A stretch of 64,000 nucleotides of DNA from Moniliella sp. 'wahieum' (GCA_003971905.1 RSEE01000026.1:310001-374000), one strand, 5' to 3'; positions 1 through 12,843 are shown, numbered from the stretch's first letter. Program-made: numbers and translations. The notes: generated from the sequence alone by a model not told the origin.

Positions 1-1271
1 AAGCATGGGCCCGCGCATTGGGATGGAAAACGCGATGGATCCCGGCCATGGAGGCTGGAGGGCAGGGACATGGGTCTGCACATGGGCATGGGCGCTAACG
101 ATGACCTACCTTTGATTGATGAAATGCCCCCATTGGACAATATGCCGTCTATTAATACGGGCACGTCATTTCCGTCGCGTATACCAAAAGGAAGCGGGTT
201 GCTAACATTGTGATCTTCACAGGCCAACCCTTATTCTTGAACGACATGCCTCCTCTCGAGGACGGCCCACTGATCATGGGGGGGGATGCTAGCGTACGTT
301 GTTTTAACCGCTCCACCGCTCTCTCAGGTCCGTATCTAACGTGTTCCTTCTCCCCTCAGATGAACTCTACAAGTGAAATGGGCGTTGGCCGAGACTCGGG
401 CTCGACAGGGCATTCGTGGGATCGGGCCTTGCCCTGGAATATGCCCGATATGTTCGAAAGGTACGGAGCCGAAGTGCCCAATTCATTGACTGGGACACCA
501 ACTGCGTACGTATATACCGTCACTACTTTTGTTTCCATTTCCAGCGCACTAATCAGGGAGCTGCTCATCAACAGAGATAAGTCCACCAGCCGGATGCCTT
601 GGATAGGATCGCACTCCCAACCTTCGCCTTACCTTTTGACGGACCCAACTTCAATGATACCCAGGAGGTATCGGTGCTGGGTAGGTCTGACTCTTGACTC
701 TTTTCTAATTACTGCTTGTCTACATAACTGACCTTCACCTTTATAGGTCCGCAAGGTACCGAAGTGTCCCCCAACCACGATCCCGCAGGGCAAATCAACA
801 CACAAATCCGGCAAGCGCAGCATGCTGCAGTGGAAGGAGACAATTTTGTTCGCTACGTGCTTGCCGTCGCACGTTCACTCCCGGCACCTCCCCCGCACCA
901 GCGACTGAGAGCAAGACCGCTCGTTGTTCTTCAGTGATGTAGCACCCGTTTCCGAGACGAGTCCTGCGGTGGCCGCACAAGCCTTTTACCACGTTCTTGC
1001 TCTCATTTCCGCGCGCAAGATGACGGTACAGCAAAGAGAGCCCTATGCTGAGCTTGTTCTCTCCCTCTCAGACCCGGACATGTCCCCCTCGCCTGAAGCG
1101 ACCGGGCGGCGCGGACCAACAGCCTCACCTCCCCCCGCACACGCGCGACCAATTCCGGTTCACATTCTCATCGTTCGCAATCTGGCACATCGGGATCCGG
1201 GCGGGGGACGCACTCGCGTGATAACTCCTTCTCTGCCTACCTCACTCCCCTCACCTGGGGCAGTGGTGTAA
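1..1271 (+). CDS. Kleisin (RAD21/SCC1 or REC8 type) cohesin subunit, 5' end outside window
   Basis: Cohesin kleisins bridge the SMC1/SMC3 heads; their C-terminal winged helix binds SMC1. The clearest homology is at about 954-1070, where the read VAAQAFYHVLALI followed by a VQQ..PYAELVL segment matches the conserved C-terminal Rad21/Rec8 winged helix. Upstream are acidic Pro/Met-rich repeats (DEMPPLDN, LNDMPPLEDGP) typical of the central kleisin region. Four introns can be placed: 179-222, 294-359, about 506-545 and 681-746, all with GTAYGT/GTAGGT-like donors and CTAAC or CTGAC branch sites. The reading frame slips near 585 and near 920; the protein continues in another frame, consistent with base-call indels. 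The C-terminus after about 1075 is low complexity and its exact stop is uncertain. RAD21 and REC8 cannot be separated without the N-terminus. Confidence 0.7.
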
Positions 1272-1544
1272 GCCGCGCCCGCCATTCCTTAATTTGCACC
1301 CTCCTACCTGCCCTTTCCGTTTTCCTCTCCTGGTTTAATTAGTCTTCGCCCCGAGTGGGCGCCTACGTTACATGTTTCGTCTAAGTGCACTCGGTCGATA
1401 CTCACTTGTCCTACATGATTAATTTACTTTAGTTACCGTCCGTCTCTGTTATCACGTCAATGGTTTCCAGAGAAGGGATCCCCGCTCTGTGAGTCACAGC
1501 ATGGGCGTGGCATGGATTGCAGGAGGATAGGAACCTCAAGCCAT

Positions 1545-2642
<1,098 letters not shown>

Positions 2643-2941
2643 GTCGGACGGAGGCGCAGGGACTGGCAAAGGCGAAGGAGAGGGAGGGGAGGGTGGTGGG
2701 CTCGTGCACCGAGTCAGGGCAGAGGGATGGTGCCATAGCTCTCTTTTCCCGTAGTTGCACGCCCTCCGCTTCTCCCCTTTTTCCACCGGAGAAAACGCGG
2801 CCGCGATGTCCGCCCCGCTGAAATTTCATACCCCGTTCCGCCGCGCCCCCGCCCTCCTCGCCGCGATTCCGCCTTCTCCTTCGAAGTTTTGGCGGCGGAA
2901 GCATTGGCCAGGCGACCGTCAACCACAGTCCATCCCCCAGC

Positions 2942-3459
2942 ATGGCTACCAAGTGGGTTCGCTTGATCGTGCCGGCCGGCAAGGCTTCGGCCCAGCCACC
3001 TGTAGGCCCCGTGCTCGGTTCCAATGGTGTCAAAGCCATTGACTTTGCCAAGCAGTTCAACGCCCGCACCGCCCACGTCCTGCCCGACATCCCCCTGCCC
3101 GTCAAGGTCTTCATTGCCCCCGACCGGACGTTTACGTTTGACATTAAGAGTGCGTTTTCTTCCTGTGTCTTTTCGTCTTTGCATAGACTTGATGATCCCC
3201 ACTGACACACACCCTCTGGTTTTTCCTCTTGTAGCACCTCAAACCTCCTGGCTGATCAAGAAAGCGGCTGGGATCGAAAAGGGATCTTCCCGCCCCGGTT
3301 CGGATTGCTGGCACAGTTAGCATGAAGCAGATCTACCACATTGCTGAGATCAAGTTGGCTGGCGTTGAAGGCGCCAAGAAAACCAACTTGACGCTGGAGG
3401 CTATGGCGCGTTGCGTCGCTGGCTCGTGCAGGTCCATGGGAATAAAGATTGTCGAATGA
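2942..3459 (+). CDS. MRPL19: Mitochondrial large-subunit ribosomal protein uL11m
   Basis: Part of the L7/L12 stalk base of the mitochondrial ribosome, the GTPase-associated centre. The N-terminus [19 protein letters not shown] and the following [21 protein letters not shown] segment is the classic L11 N-domain; the C-domain reads [14 protein letters not shown] then [15 protein letters not shown] and ends SMGIKIVE before the stop. One intron (3150-3234, GTGCGT to TTGTAG) interrupts codon Thr in the IKTPQTSW stretch. A frame slip of two bases near 3308 lies between SRPGS and IAGTVSMK; homology continues uninterrupted across it. Length (about 144 codons) is normal. I call it mitochondrial because the segment after the intron and the short length match fungal MRPL19 rather than cytosolic RPL12. 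Confidence 0.88.
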
Positions 3460-3712
3460 TTCCCCTCCACCAGGGCCTCTACCTGCGATGCATATCCTCC
3501 ATGTCGGTCACGATGTAAAGTGCATGTATCGGGAATAGGGAAGGGGTCTATGTGTCTAGAAGAGGAAGGCATCCCTCAGGAGATTGGCATGGCAGTCGTA
3601 GTACAGCAGAGACCCTGGGCGTTCATGCCACCACCGACAAACGCGTTCAAAGCGCTGGTGTTAAGATGTAGCAATGTGCAACAAGAACAAGCCAATGCAA
3701 GGCTGAGATGAG

Positions 3713-4621
3713 TTATGAGCGGTCGGGAAGAAGCGACGTGCGTTCAGTAGGCTCTCCTGGGCTCGCCTCTTCGTCAGACGCGGCAAAGCCGGGGGGCTTC
3801 TTATCGTAAGTAGCCCATTGGGTAATAAGAATGCCGTCCATCCCGAGCGCAATAAGCGCAATTCCACTGAATGCGCAAAAGCGAGGCCCAAAAGTTAGCG
3901 TAGGTTCCAAGAGAGTGAAATCAAGACATACAGCTTGGCAGGATGGCCAGTGATGCCACTCCAATCGCCCTCGATGAAAGCATCGAGTACGAGTTGAGCA
4001 AGCGACAGCAGGCCTCCGCCCAGATCGGCAAACAGGTTTTCAACACGGTAACCGATCGTCGACTTGCGCTTGTAATTGAGCGCGACTTGGGGGATGTACT
4101 TGATGAGGGTAATGATGAGCTTGACAAAAAAGAGAAGTTGACATAGTCCAGCCAGCTCCACCACTGTTCGGCGCTTGTGCCCGTAGCCAGTAATCCACCC
4201 ACTGCACCCACCCCCAGAACAGTTAACAGGAGAATTGTCGATCGGGACACGGGGTTGGCTGTCTGGCGGAAGGCGACTGCCTGGCCCAACTGGGCCAAGG
4301 CACAGAGGAGGCCCAAGCCGCGAACGCTGCATCATTCCACCGGGCCAAAGGGAGGAAGCCGTTGTGCCGCTCGTATTCGCGGCGGACGGTGGTGTTGACC
4401 AGAAGCGCCAGTGTGGCAGACAAGTACGCCACAAAGCCAGTCACGTTGAGAAAGATAAAGTCGCTGCTGACGCCAGCCACGCTTTTGGTGCGTTGGCTGT
4501 GGAGGATTTGGGGCACAAACGACACGGCCCAGAGCGTCACATATCCCCAGCCGAGGGCACGAGAGAGCCACTCGGCAGCGGCACGTCCGCCCCCGAGCAG
4601 TTTCGGTTACGAGGACATCCA
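3713..4621 (-). CDS. Cystinosin-like lysosomal/vacuolar PQ-loop transporter, copy 1
   Basis: ERS1/cystinosin family proteins export cystine from vacuoles and lysosomes with protons. Two PQ-loop motifs are readable: SFVPQILHSQRTKSVAGVS in the first repeat and KYIPQVALNYKRKSTIGY in the second, with several hydrophobic helices between. The tail carries an acidic ERTSLLPDRS end with a dileucine-like sorting signal. An intron near 3868-3932 (GTATGT donor, GCTAAC branch, TTCAG) splits the HPAKL|GIALIALGMDGI region. The frame slips three times (near 4575, 4310 and 4145); at 4145 a run of six T should be seven for VNFSFFVKLI to continue. It is a close paralogue of the gene at 6879-7849, with pyruvate kinase in between. 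Divergent from PYK1. Confidence 0.85.
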
Positions 4622-4976
4622 TGGGCGCGGGGAATATGGCGACGGCGGTGACGGTGGGTGTCAACCTCGAAGCTTGAAGCTGCGAAAGGGGAGCCCCCTA
4701 TAAAAAAGGCGTTGTGGGCGCTCGAGGGCCGCGGCGAAACGAGGACTGCGTCGAGTCGCTGATAACTGGGTGGGCCGCTTCAGGCTGCAATCGACAAACG
4801 GCGTGACTGGTGACCGCGTGGCCGGTCGATGGCGTCATTCATCGTACGCCGCCCGGCACGTGACTGCTCACTTGCAACGTTCAAGTGGCCTTAGCCGCCC
4901 GCGGTCGTCCGCTCTGGCTCCGCCCCCAGCATTTGCCTCCACCAACCGCGGCTCATCGATCACCTCTGCTTTCGTC

Positions 4977-6545
4977 ATGCTCTACCAGCCGCTGGCCAAG
5001 AGCCAGATCGAGTGGCAGGCGAGCCTGGACCCGCTTGAAATGGATGTATTCCCCGGAAATATCCGCAAGACGTCCATCATTGCCACTGTCGGCCCCGCCG
5101 TTGATTCAGTCGACGCCCTGGCGGCGCTCCGACAGAACGGCATGAACATTGTCCGCATCAACGCCTCCCATGGCCAGCATTCCGACTTTGTCCGCCACAT
5201 TGACAACATCCGCGCTGCCGAGGCTCGACAACAAGGTCGCCCGCTTGCCATTGCTTTGGATCTACGTGGCCCTGAGATCCGCACGGGGATGATGCGCAAT
5301 GGCGACGTCCCCATCCTTCGCGGCCACGAACTTTCTCACTACCGACCCCAGCTTCTCCCACGCCGGCACGGCCGAGCGCATTTTCATTGACTACCCTTCC
5401 CTTACCCAGGTTATGCAGGTGGGGGACGTCGTTTACGTCGACCATGGCGCCCTGGCACTCCAGATCACAGCCCGTACTTCCCCAACCGAGGTGCGGGTGC
5501 GTGCGCTGAATCGTGGCGTGCTGGGCAGCCACAAGGGGGTGGCGCTTCCCTTTGTCGAAGTGGACCTTCCTGTTTGGAGCGATCGGGACCAGGAAGATAT
5601 CCAGTTTGCGGTCGACCATGATCTAGATATGATCTTTGCTTCCTTTGTCCGCCGCGCTCAGGACATTCGTGATTTGCGTGACAGCCTGGGTAGCAAGGGT
5701 GCACACATCAAGATTGTGGCCAAGATCGAGACGTATCAAAGTGTGGTAAACTTTGACTCAATTCTCAAGGAAGCGATGGCATCTTGGTTGCCCGCGGGGA
5801 CCTGGGCATTGAAATTCGTGCGCCGCAAGTGTTCCAGTGCCAAAAGATGATGATCGCCAAATGCGCGATCGCTGGCAAGCCCAGCATCTGTGCCACACAG
5901 ATGCTGGAGAGTATGATTGACAACAACCGCCCCACCCGCGCTGAGGTGAGTGATGTGGCAAACGCGGTATTGGATGGGGTTGACTGCCTCATGCTTTCGG
6001 GCGAAACCGCGGCCGGGGCGTACCCAAGCGAGGCGGTGGAGATGATGGCCGAGACGGCATACTTGGCCGAGCAGAGCATTGCCTACACTGCACTTTTTTC
6101 GGAGTTGCGGCAAATGGTACATACGCCTACCTTTACCGAAGAGACGATGGCCATGGCGGCCGTCGCTGCATCACTAGAGCAACAGGCCGGGGCTATTCTG
6201 CTCATGTCTACTTCGGGCAATACAGCGCGCTTGGTGAGTAAGTACAGACCATCCTGTCCCATTTTGGTGGTCACTCGCAATGCCCAGACAGCCCGTTCGG
6301 TGCACCTTTATCGCGGCTGTTACCCGTTTTACTACGACGCGATCCGACCTTCGACGACCGATAAGTGGCAAGAAGATGTGGACAATCGGATCAAGTTTGG
6401 CATCATCTCGGGCTTAGATTCCAACATTATCGATCGAGGTGATACTATCATTGCTCTCCAAGGCTGGCGAGCCGGGCAGGGCGCCACGAACAGCATGCGG
6501 ATCTTGTCCGTACCACATGCCAGCGGTGGCCTCTTGGACCCATGA
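4977..6545 (+). CDS. PYK1: Pyruvate kinase
   Basis: Last step of glycolysis: phosphoenolpyruvate plus ADP to pyruvate plus ATP, cytosolic. The N-domain and barrel motifs are clear: [37 protein letters not shown], then the active-site block [10 protein letters not shown] followed by [14 protein letters not shown] and the lid [32 protein letters not shown] and the C-terminal regulatory domain ([20 protein letters not shown]) follow. The locus gives about 522 codons, close to fungal PYK length, and no intron is needed. Two single-base slips, near 5312 and near 5775 (GCGGAT read as GCGAT before GILVARGD), break the frame. The start at 4977 gives [13 protein letters not shown] before the conserved core. 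Divergent from cystinosin copy 1. Confidence 0.95.
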
Positions 6546-6878
6546 TCCCACTCATTCCAATCGCTATGCGCTACCCTCACTCCCCCTCTCGCCAAACGCC
6601 AAACGCCATTGCAGACCATCGATTTCCCCCTGGCTCCTGTCTGCATGCTTGATGTGACCATGAGGGTTAAGAAAGGCCACAGTTGAAAGCGTAGTATAGT
6701 ACAATGGGTACAGCGTGAGGAAAAAGGCTGCATACGGACTAACCAGAAAGAGTCATTCGCCATATAGGAAAGTTAAGCCTTGAAGCTATTAGGGCCGGTG
6801 CTTGATCTGAAGTGGGAATGAAGTGGGAACTGAACTTGAAGCTGAATGTTGCTTCCTTCTGGGCGTATTTTGGGGAGG

Positions 6879-7849
6879 CTACCCGGAAAGAAGCGTCGTC
6901 CGTTCTGAAGGTTCTTCTGCTTGCCGATCGTACCAGCTTGCCTCCTCCTCGTCTCGCGGAGGTGCAGAATCTTGTTCCTCAGACGTCTCAGGAACCTTGT
7001 CGTAGTGCGCCCATTGGAGGATGAGAATGCCGTCCATAAAAAGTGTAATAACACCAGTACCCCTGGTAGCATATGCTAGGTCAGTGCGCGCTCCATAGGC
7101 AAGAGAAAAAAAAATGCGAAAGAGTACGCACAATTTGGCAGGGTTGCCTACCACGCCACTCCAGTCACCTGTAATGGCAGCATCAAGGAAGAGTTGAAGC
7201 AAAGACAAAATGCCACCGACAAAGTCGGAGCCAACGTTGGCAACATGGTAACCCTCGGTGGACTGGCGGCGGTAGTTGAGCAAGACTTGGGGCATATATT
7301 TGATGAGGGTAATGTATGACTTGAGGAAGCCCATGTAATCCACGTACCCCAACCAGGTCCAATAGCGCTCCGCGCTGACCGGGGTGATCAGCGCACCGAG
7401 CACCAGGGTAGCTACCATGACCACCAGCATTACCAGTGCTGGCTGCGACACACGGTTCGCCGTCGAGCGGAACATCCAGGCCTGGGCCAGTTGAACCAAC
7501 GCGCACAGCCAGGCCCAAACAGCGAAGACCGCGTCATTCCAACGTGCAATCGGTAGATGGCCATCGTGGTGCTCCGCATACTCGCGCCGCACAATCGGGC
7601 TCTCAAGAAGCGCAACGGTTGCGATAAATAGCAGGCGAACGCCACCACATTGAGCCACAAGTAATCGCTGCTCACGCCAGCCATGTCCCGCCGGCGGTGG
7701 CTGTGGACAATTTGTGGCACAAACGACACTGCCCAGAGCGAAACGTACCCCCAGCCGAGTGCACGGGAGAGCCACTCAGCGGCCGTAGGGCCAGTGGTAG
7801 TGGCAGCAACAGCAGCAGCTGATTTGGCGAAAAGAGAGGCGTTATCCAT
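6879..7849 (-). CDS. Cystinosin-like PQ-loop transporter, copy 2
   Basis: Same family as the 3713-4621 gene. PQ-loop motifs are SFVPQIVHSHRRRDMAGVS and KYMPQVLLNYRRQSTEGYH; the latter keeps the S-T-x-G-Y/W context of cystinosin. The tail ends SERTTLLSG, again a vacuolar dileucine-like signal. An intron at 7063-7131 (GTGCGT to ACCAG, 69 nt) lies at exactly the same codon and phase as in copy 1 (NPAKL|GTGVITLFMDGI). Because its length is a multiple of three and it has no stop, an intron-retaining protein with 23 extra residues is possible on paper. One base is lost near 7626, between FACYLS and TVALLESP. The start at 7849 gives MDNASLFAKSAAA. Tandem duplication is the simplest history. Confidence 0.87.
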
Positions 7850-8611
7850 GGCGACGAGGGAAAGCGGGGGGGAGATGGTGGAGGTGTGGATCGGGTTGGA
7901 GAAGAAATATTGGCCCGCACCCGAGTGCCCCGCGTCCATCCGGGCGAACCGCAGCGAGGTGCGCGGTGCGGGGAGGCGGGTCTTTGATTCACATCAAATC
8001 TCCGCACACCGGCCCACTGCCGCTAATAGCCGGTCTTGATACGGTGAGATACTGATGCATGATGCAAGAAGCGAGGATGAGCGCGAGCGTGGAAGCTAAC
8101 AAAGCCAGGTGGTAGTATAGCCCTGCTGAGCCTGAGGCCCAAGCCCTCCTCACGTGTCACAACGTGTCGCACCGTCAAGGCTTCAAGCTTCAGCCATTCC
8201 GTGTCGCTGAAAACCTCCGCCCTCCACACCATCGGGTGTGCTACTAGTTGCAGGTATAATGATTGTCGACAGTACCCACACCCATCGCCTATAATGCTCT
8301 TCAGGCTTTGAAGTCCATCTACGGTATTAGTTACCCAGCAAGACCGATGGTGGAGAGATGTGGATATTTTCACGACAGTGCGTTGTTGAACGAGCCAGAG
8401 TACAGATGTTGAAAACGTAACAAAAGCGGGATGCGAAGTACATGGGGGAAGGGGAAGTGAGTGCCAATGTGAGAGGAATAGGGCACGTGGGGCCATGCGT
8501 TGAGCAAGTCCCAAGTTCGGCCACTGTGTTGAAGTAGCCTCATAATATCATGCATGTGAGAGGGAGAGGGAGGGAGGGAAGAATGAGAAGGGTAAGCCAA
8601 ACAGGAACGTT
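7850..8611. other. Intergenic region between cystinosin copy 2 and MET6
   Basis: About 760 bases without a supported gene. It holds a long minus-strand open frame (8023-8514) with no recognisable domain. A heptamer-like TCAAGGCTTCAAGCTTCAGC stretch around 8173-8195 belongs to the dispersed TCA/AGCT repeat family. It should contain the MET6 3' UTR on the right and the upstream region of cystinosin copy 2 on the left. Confidence 0.5.
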
Positions 8612-11001
8612 TTAGTTCTTGTTGGCGAACAGAGCACGAGCCTCCTTGGCAGCCGTGACCATGTTGGCCAGTTGCGCCTCGCACTCGGGCCAAGTACGCG
8701 TCTTGAGCCCACAGTCGGGGTTGACCCAGAGCTGCTCAGGCGACAGGAAAAGAGCGTTTTCCTTGATGCGCTGCAGCATCTCCTCCTTGGTCGGGACACG
8801 AGGCGAGTGGATGTCAAACACGCCAGGGCCAATCTCGTTGGGGTAGTGGATCGACTTCCAGACGTTGAGGTACTTGGCACCAGCCTTGGCGTTCTCAATC
8901 GAGAGCATGTCGGCGTCCAGGTCAATCATCGCCTGCATCACCGCCGGGTTGGCAAAGTCCGAGTAGAGAAGTGCGACGCGGTGTTGACATCGTCGTCAGC
9001 CACAGCCGTTGCCAGCTTGAACGAGTCAACTGCCCAGCGGAGGTAGGCCTGCCAGTCGGCATGGCGGAGTGGGAGACCCTCACGGATGGCAGGCTCGTCG
9101 ACCTGGATGGCCTTGATGCCCGCCTTTTGCAGGTCGGCCACCTCGTCACGCAGCGCGAGCGCAATTTGCAGCGCTTGCACATCCTTGCCCACATCGGCAC
9201 GAGGGAAGACCAGTTGAGGATGGTAACGGGGCCAGTAAGCATACCCTTCATCGTCTTCTTGGTCACGCTCTGGGCAAAGACCGACCAGCGGACCGTCATG
9301 GCCTTGGGGCGCGACACATCGCCCACAACGATGGGCGGACGGACGTAGCGCGAACCGAAGCTGCACCCAGCCATTCTGCGTGAAGGCAAAGCCGTCAAGC
9401 AGCTCCCCAAAGTACTGGACCATGTCGTTGCGCTCAGGCTCACCGTGGACCAGCACGTCAAGACCAAGCTTCTCCTGGCGCTCGACCACATCCTTGATCT
9501 CGTTCTCAAGGAACTGGTCGTACTGCTCCTGGCTCACCTCGCCCTTGTTGAACTTGGCACGCACCTGGCGAATCTCCTTGGTCTGGGGGAAAGAGCCGAT
9601 GGTGGTGGTGGGGAAGGGGGAGGTTGAGATGCTTCTTCTGCAACGCGGCACGGTAGTGAAGGGCGACTTGCGCTCCAAATCAGAGGGCTTAATGGCGGCC
9701 AGGCGCTCGCGCACAGCAGGGTCCGAATTCTTCTCGTAGTCACGACGGCCTTGATCGAGGTGGCATTCTTGGCCAACGCAGCCTCGGCTTCCTTGGGGTT
9801 GGCAAGAGCCTGTGCAAGGGTAGCAACCTCAGCAGCCTTCTCAGTGGCGAAAGAGAACCAGTCCAGCACCTCAGGAGAAAGCTTCTTCTCGTTGGCAATG
9901 GTAATGGGAGTGTGCAGGAGCGACGACGAGCTGGCGACGGCGACACGGTCAGCGCCAAGCTTCTCCACAGCGTACTTGGCCTTCTCGAGCGCAGCGGCCA
10001 GATCGGTCTTCCAGATGTTACGGCCCGAAACAAGACCAAGCGAGAGAGCGATCTTGGTAGGCGCGACAGCCTCAACGATGGGCTCCAGCTGCTGGGGAGC
10101 GCGGTCGAGGTCAATGTGGAGACCAGCAATGGGGAGGTCCTTGACAAAGCTGATGTTGGAGTCGAGGCGGCCGAAGTAGGTGGTGAGCGTCAGGGCGACG
10201 TTGGGCGCAGCCTTGTTGAGCGCAGTGTACACCTGCTTGAACTCGTCGGCGAGGGCAGCAGCATCGTCAGTGACGAGCACAGGCTCGTCAATCTGAACCG
10301 AAGAAGCGCCAGCCGCGCCCAGCTTCTGGAGAAGCTCGGCGTAAACAGGGACCAGCTTAGGGAGAAGGCTGAGGGGCTTGAAATCTTCCGGGGCACCCTT
10401 ACCGGCCTTGCCGAGGTAAAGGAAAGTGATGGGGCCAAGAAGAACGGGACGGGCATTGTACCCAGCCTCCTTCGCCTCAACAAAGTCGTTAACCGGCTTG
10501 AGATCGTTCAACTTGAAGTCGGTTGAAGGAGTGAACTCAGGCACAAGGTAGTGGTAGTTGCTGTCAAACCACTTGCGCATCTCGGTGGCCGGAAGATCAA
10601 CACCATCCTTTTGGTGGCCACGGGCCAGCGCAAAGTAGGTGTCGAGCGAGTTGAGACCCGACTTGGCGTACGCCTCGGGGATCACGTTGAAGACGAGCGA
10701 GTTGTCAAGGACGTGGTCGTAAAGCGAGAAGGTACCCGTGGGGATCAAGTCCACGCCCTGGTTCTTGATGATCTCGTAGGTCAGGAGACGCTGCTGCTTG
10801 GCAACCTGGAGCAACTCCTCGACATTTGTCTTGCCACTCCAGAAGGCCTCGAGAGCCTTCTTGACCTCGCGCTGCGGGCCGATGCGGGGGAAACCGAGAA
10901 CAGTAGAAGTGCTGGGACATTGCGAGGGAGGTCAGTCCATGGGCTCAGGAGCTTGCAATGAGGGAAGGGAGAGGGTAGGGAAGGAGCGCGACGTACACCA
11001 T
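8612..11001 (-). CDS. MET6: Cobalamin-independent methionine synthase
   Basis: Transfers the methyl group of 5-methyltetrahydropteroyl-polyglutamate to homocysteine, zinc-dependent. The N-terminal half starts [20 protein letters not shown] and continues with the typical [11 protein letters not shown] and [14 protein letters not shown] segments. The catalytic half has [48 protein letters not shown] and, near the end, [14 protein letters not shown] with the metal-binding Cys. The first coding exon is only five bases (ATGGT at 10997-11001); an 85-nt intron (10912-10996, GTACGT to CCCAG) follows, and using it gives exactly the canonical N-terminus. About four frame slips occur in the C-terminal half (near 9735, 9360, 9225 and 8960), each with homology on both sides. 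About 765 codons, the normal size. Confidence 0.94.
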
Positions 11002-11044
11002 GCTGCAGACGCGGAAGAATGGTTGGTGGAAGGAGCAGGACAGC

Positions 11045-11193
11045 CACGTGGGGCCAGGCTTATATAGCCTGGTCTACTCCGTTCGCAAGCCCGAGAAGAC
11101 GCGGAAAAGAGCGGCGGACAAAAGGGCGCTGCTGGCGCCGTGCGGGGGATAGGCAAAATGGCAGAGGACACTGGCGCAGTGCGAGTACACGTG
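11045..11193 (-). promoter_or_regulatory. MET6 promoter elements: TATA box and two CACGTG sites
   Basis: Upstream of the MET6 start (11001) a TATATAA lies on the minus strand at 11060-11066, about 60 bases from the ATG. CACGTG palindromes lie at 11045-11050 and 11188-11193. In yeasts CACGTG is the Cbf1 site that, with Met4, drives sulfur-amino-acid genes. The match and position are seen; the regulatory role is inferred from the family of the downstream gene. Confidence 0.5.
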
Positions 11194-11440
11194 CGCGGCG
11201 GGAGGGCTTCTCCGGCAGCCGCTGCTTATATCGCCCAGCACAACGCCAGTGTCCTGTGCAGCACGCCATGGAACTGATTATCGCTTGTCGGTCGTAGCAG
11301 TACCCGGCATCACCCATCGCTCACCGCATTCCGCTTGCCCCGCTCGGGGCACTTTTCGGCCCTGGAGCTCTGGAGGACCAAAAAAGTCGCCGCTGCCACA
11401 GGGTGCGACACGTTTTCGGCTTCCCAGCGCCTCAAATCGA

Positions 11441-11475
11441 TGACGCGTGACGCGTGACGCGTGACGCGTGACGCG
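11441..11475. repeat. Heptamer array (TGACGCG) x5
   Basis: Five perfect tandem copies of TGACGCG. Every junction forms the self-complementary hexamer ACGCGT (a MluI-box sequence). This is the cleanest member of the trimer-plus-palindromic-tetramer repeat class scattered through the window's intergenic DNA; the same unit recurs at 49645-49672. Confidence 0.95.
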
Positions 11476-11803
11476 CGATGGCGGCCTTGGAGGTCATCGA
11501 TCTCCAGCATCGGCCTCTTCAACATGCATTTCGGTTTTTGGAGCACCCACAAGTTGATCCAGGTGTGCCCTTCATCTAATGGAGTGGATCCGTACCCCAG
11601 CTGGAGACTGGCTCGCTTGTATCATTCATTGTGCTCACTTTTGCCCACCACCACCTCCCGGAACCGCCTGGGGATAAGCAAGTCACCACGGGGCCTGGCT
11701 GTGGAACCGATACTCAAAAGGCACAAGCGAAAAAACAGAAGAACTCCTAGGCCCGAGGATCGATTGAAGAGACTGGGGCGCCAAACGCGCGAGACATCCT
11801 GTG

Positions 11804-12043
11804 TGTTGGCCTAGGGAGCCGGACGGGCAGAAGGATGAGGAGAAGGTGATGGATTGGAGCCAGAGTTGGGTCTGGGTACAGAGGCATCTATATAGGAGGC
11901 TGGACTAGGCACAGGGACAGTGAGTCACACAGGAGAGAGTGCAGGGCACAGGGACAGTGACACGCAGGGACGTCAGCGTGGAAGCCGATGGAACCGAGGC
12001 GAACCTGGTCTACCGACTGGGAGCCAGAGGATCACAGTCAACA
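11804..12043. repeat. Left LTR of the compact element
   Basis: 240-bp direct repeat, apparently identical to 12965-13204. It carries an internal TATATAGG motif (about 11889-11896) that could serve as a promoter TATA element. Confidence 0.9.
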
Positions 12044-12764
12044 CCCCCGCTGGCCAGGGAACCCGGAGACATCGGTTGTGGGATGAGCTCCTGCCAGTGG
12101 ATGTAGAGAGGGAGGACTTGAGTGGCAACCGGGACGAATGGCCTGGAGTTGTGCATGGCCACACGACTGGCCTACACCCCCGCTGTCCAGGATGACACCT
12201 GAACGAGCCGAGCGCTTGTGGTTGGTGTATTGTGCGACCGCCAGATGCTTGTAGAAGTCTTAGAAGTAAAAGTAGTAGGGGTTGCGCCCCGAAGCGATTT
12301 GGTGGGCAAAAGTAAAAAGCACCAGTTATAGGTGTAGTGAAAGAAAATTGGAAACTTGGAGTAAATGCGGTCCAAGGTCGTTTGGCATCAAAATTGGATG
12401 CGTTTGGTAGTTGTTTGGTTCCGCATGCCTGGTGCCAGTGGGGTCCATTGGGCATGGGAAATGAACGGGCGCTATGCGTCAACCGTCTTGATCTGTTTGG
12501 GTTCTCTTTGTTGTTGAAAAAGAGGAGTGGAAGAAGTTGGGTGACCACCCCCCCCCATCCTTTCCCCAGGTGCCCCGGATGAATTGGCAATCCGGGGCGT
12601 GTAGCCGTGGGTGGGGCACTTGATGAGCAGCCACCCCCCGCTTTCTGCGATTCGCCTGCGCCGTTTTGTCGTTGGAGGAATTTCGTCTCGTTGACGATAC
12701 CCGACACGTTTTGTTCCGTCGTGTGTTGTCCCTAAAAATCATTGCCCCATCTGGGGGGACGAGT

Positions 12765-12843
12765 GTGCCGATTGTGGCGGTAGTATGCCGATTGTGGCGG
12801 GTAGTATGCCGATTGTGGCGGTAAGGTGCCGATTGTGGCGGTG
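12765..12843. repeat. Minisatellite inside the LTR element
   Basis: Four imperfect copies of a roughly 20-base unit built on TGCCGATTGTGGCGG, in the interior near the right LTR. Read on the minus strand the units code for Pro/Gln/Tyr-rich repeats in one frame, but coding use is not supported. Confidence 0.85.

Noticed and set aside
8023-8514. Minus-strand open frame of 163 codons upstream of cystinosin copy 2
   Set aside because: No recognisable domain, irregular composition and no splice or start context; likely chance in 3'/5' UTR sequence.
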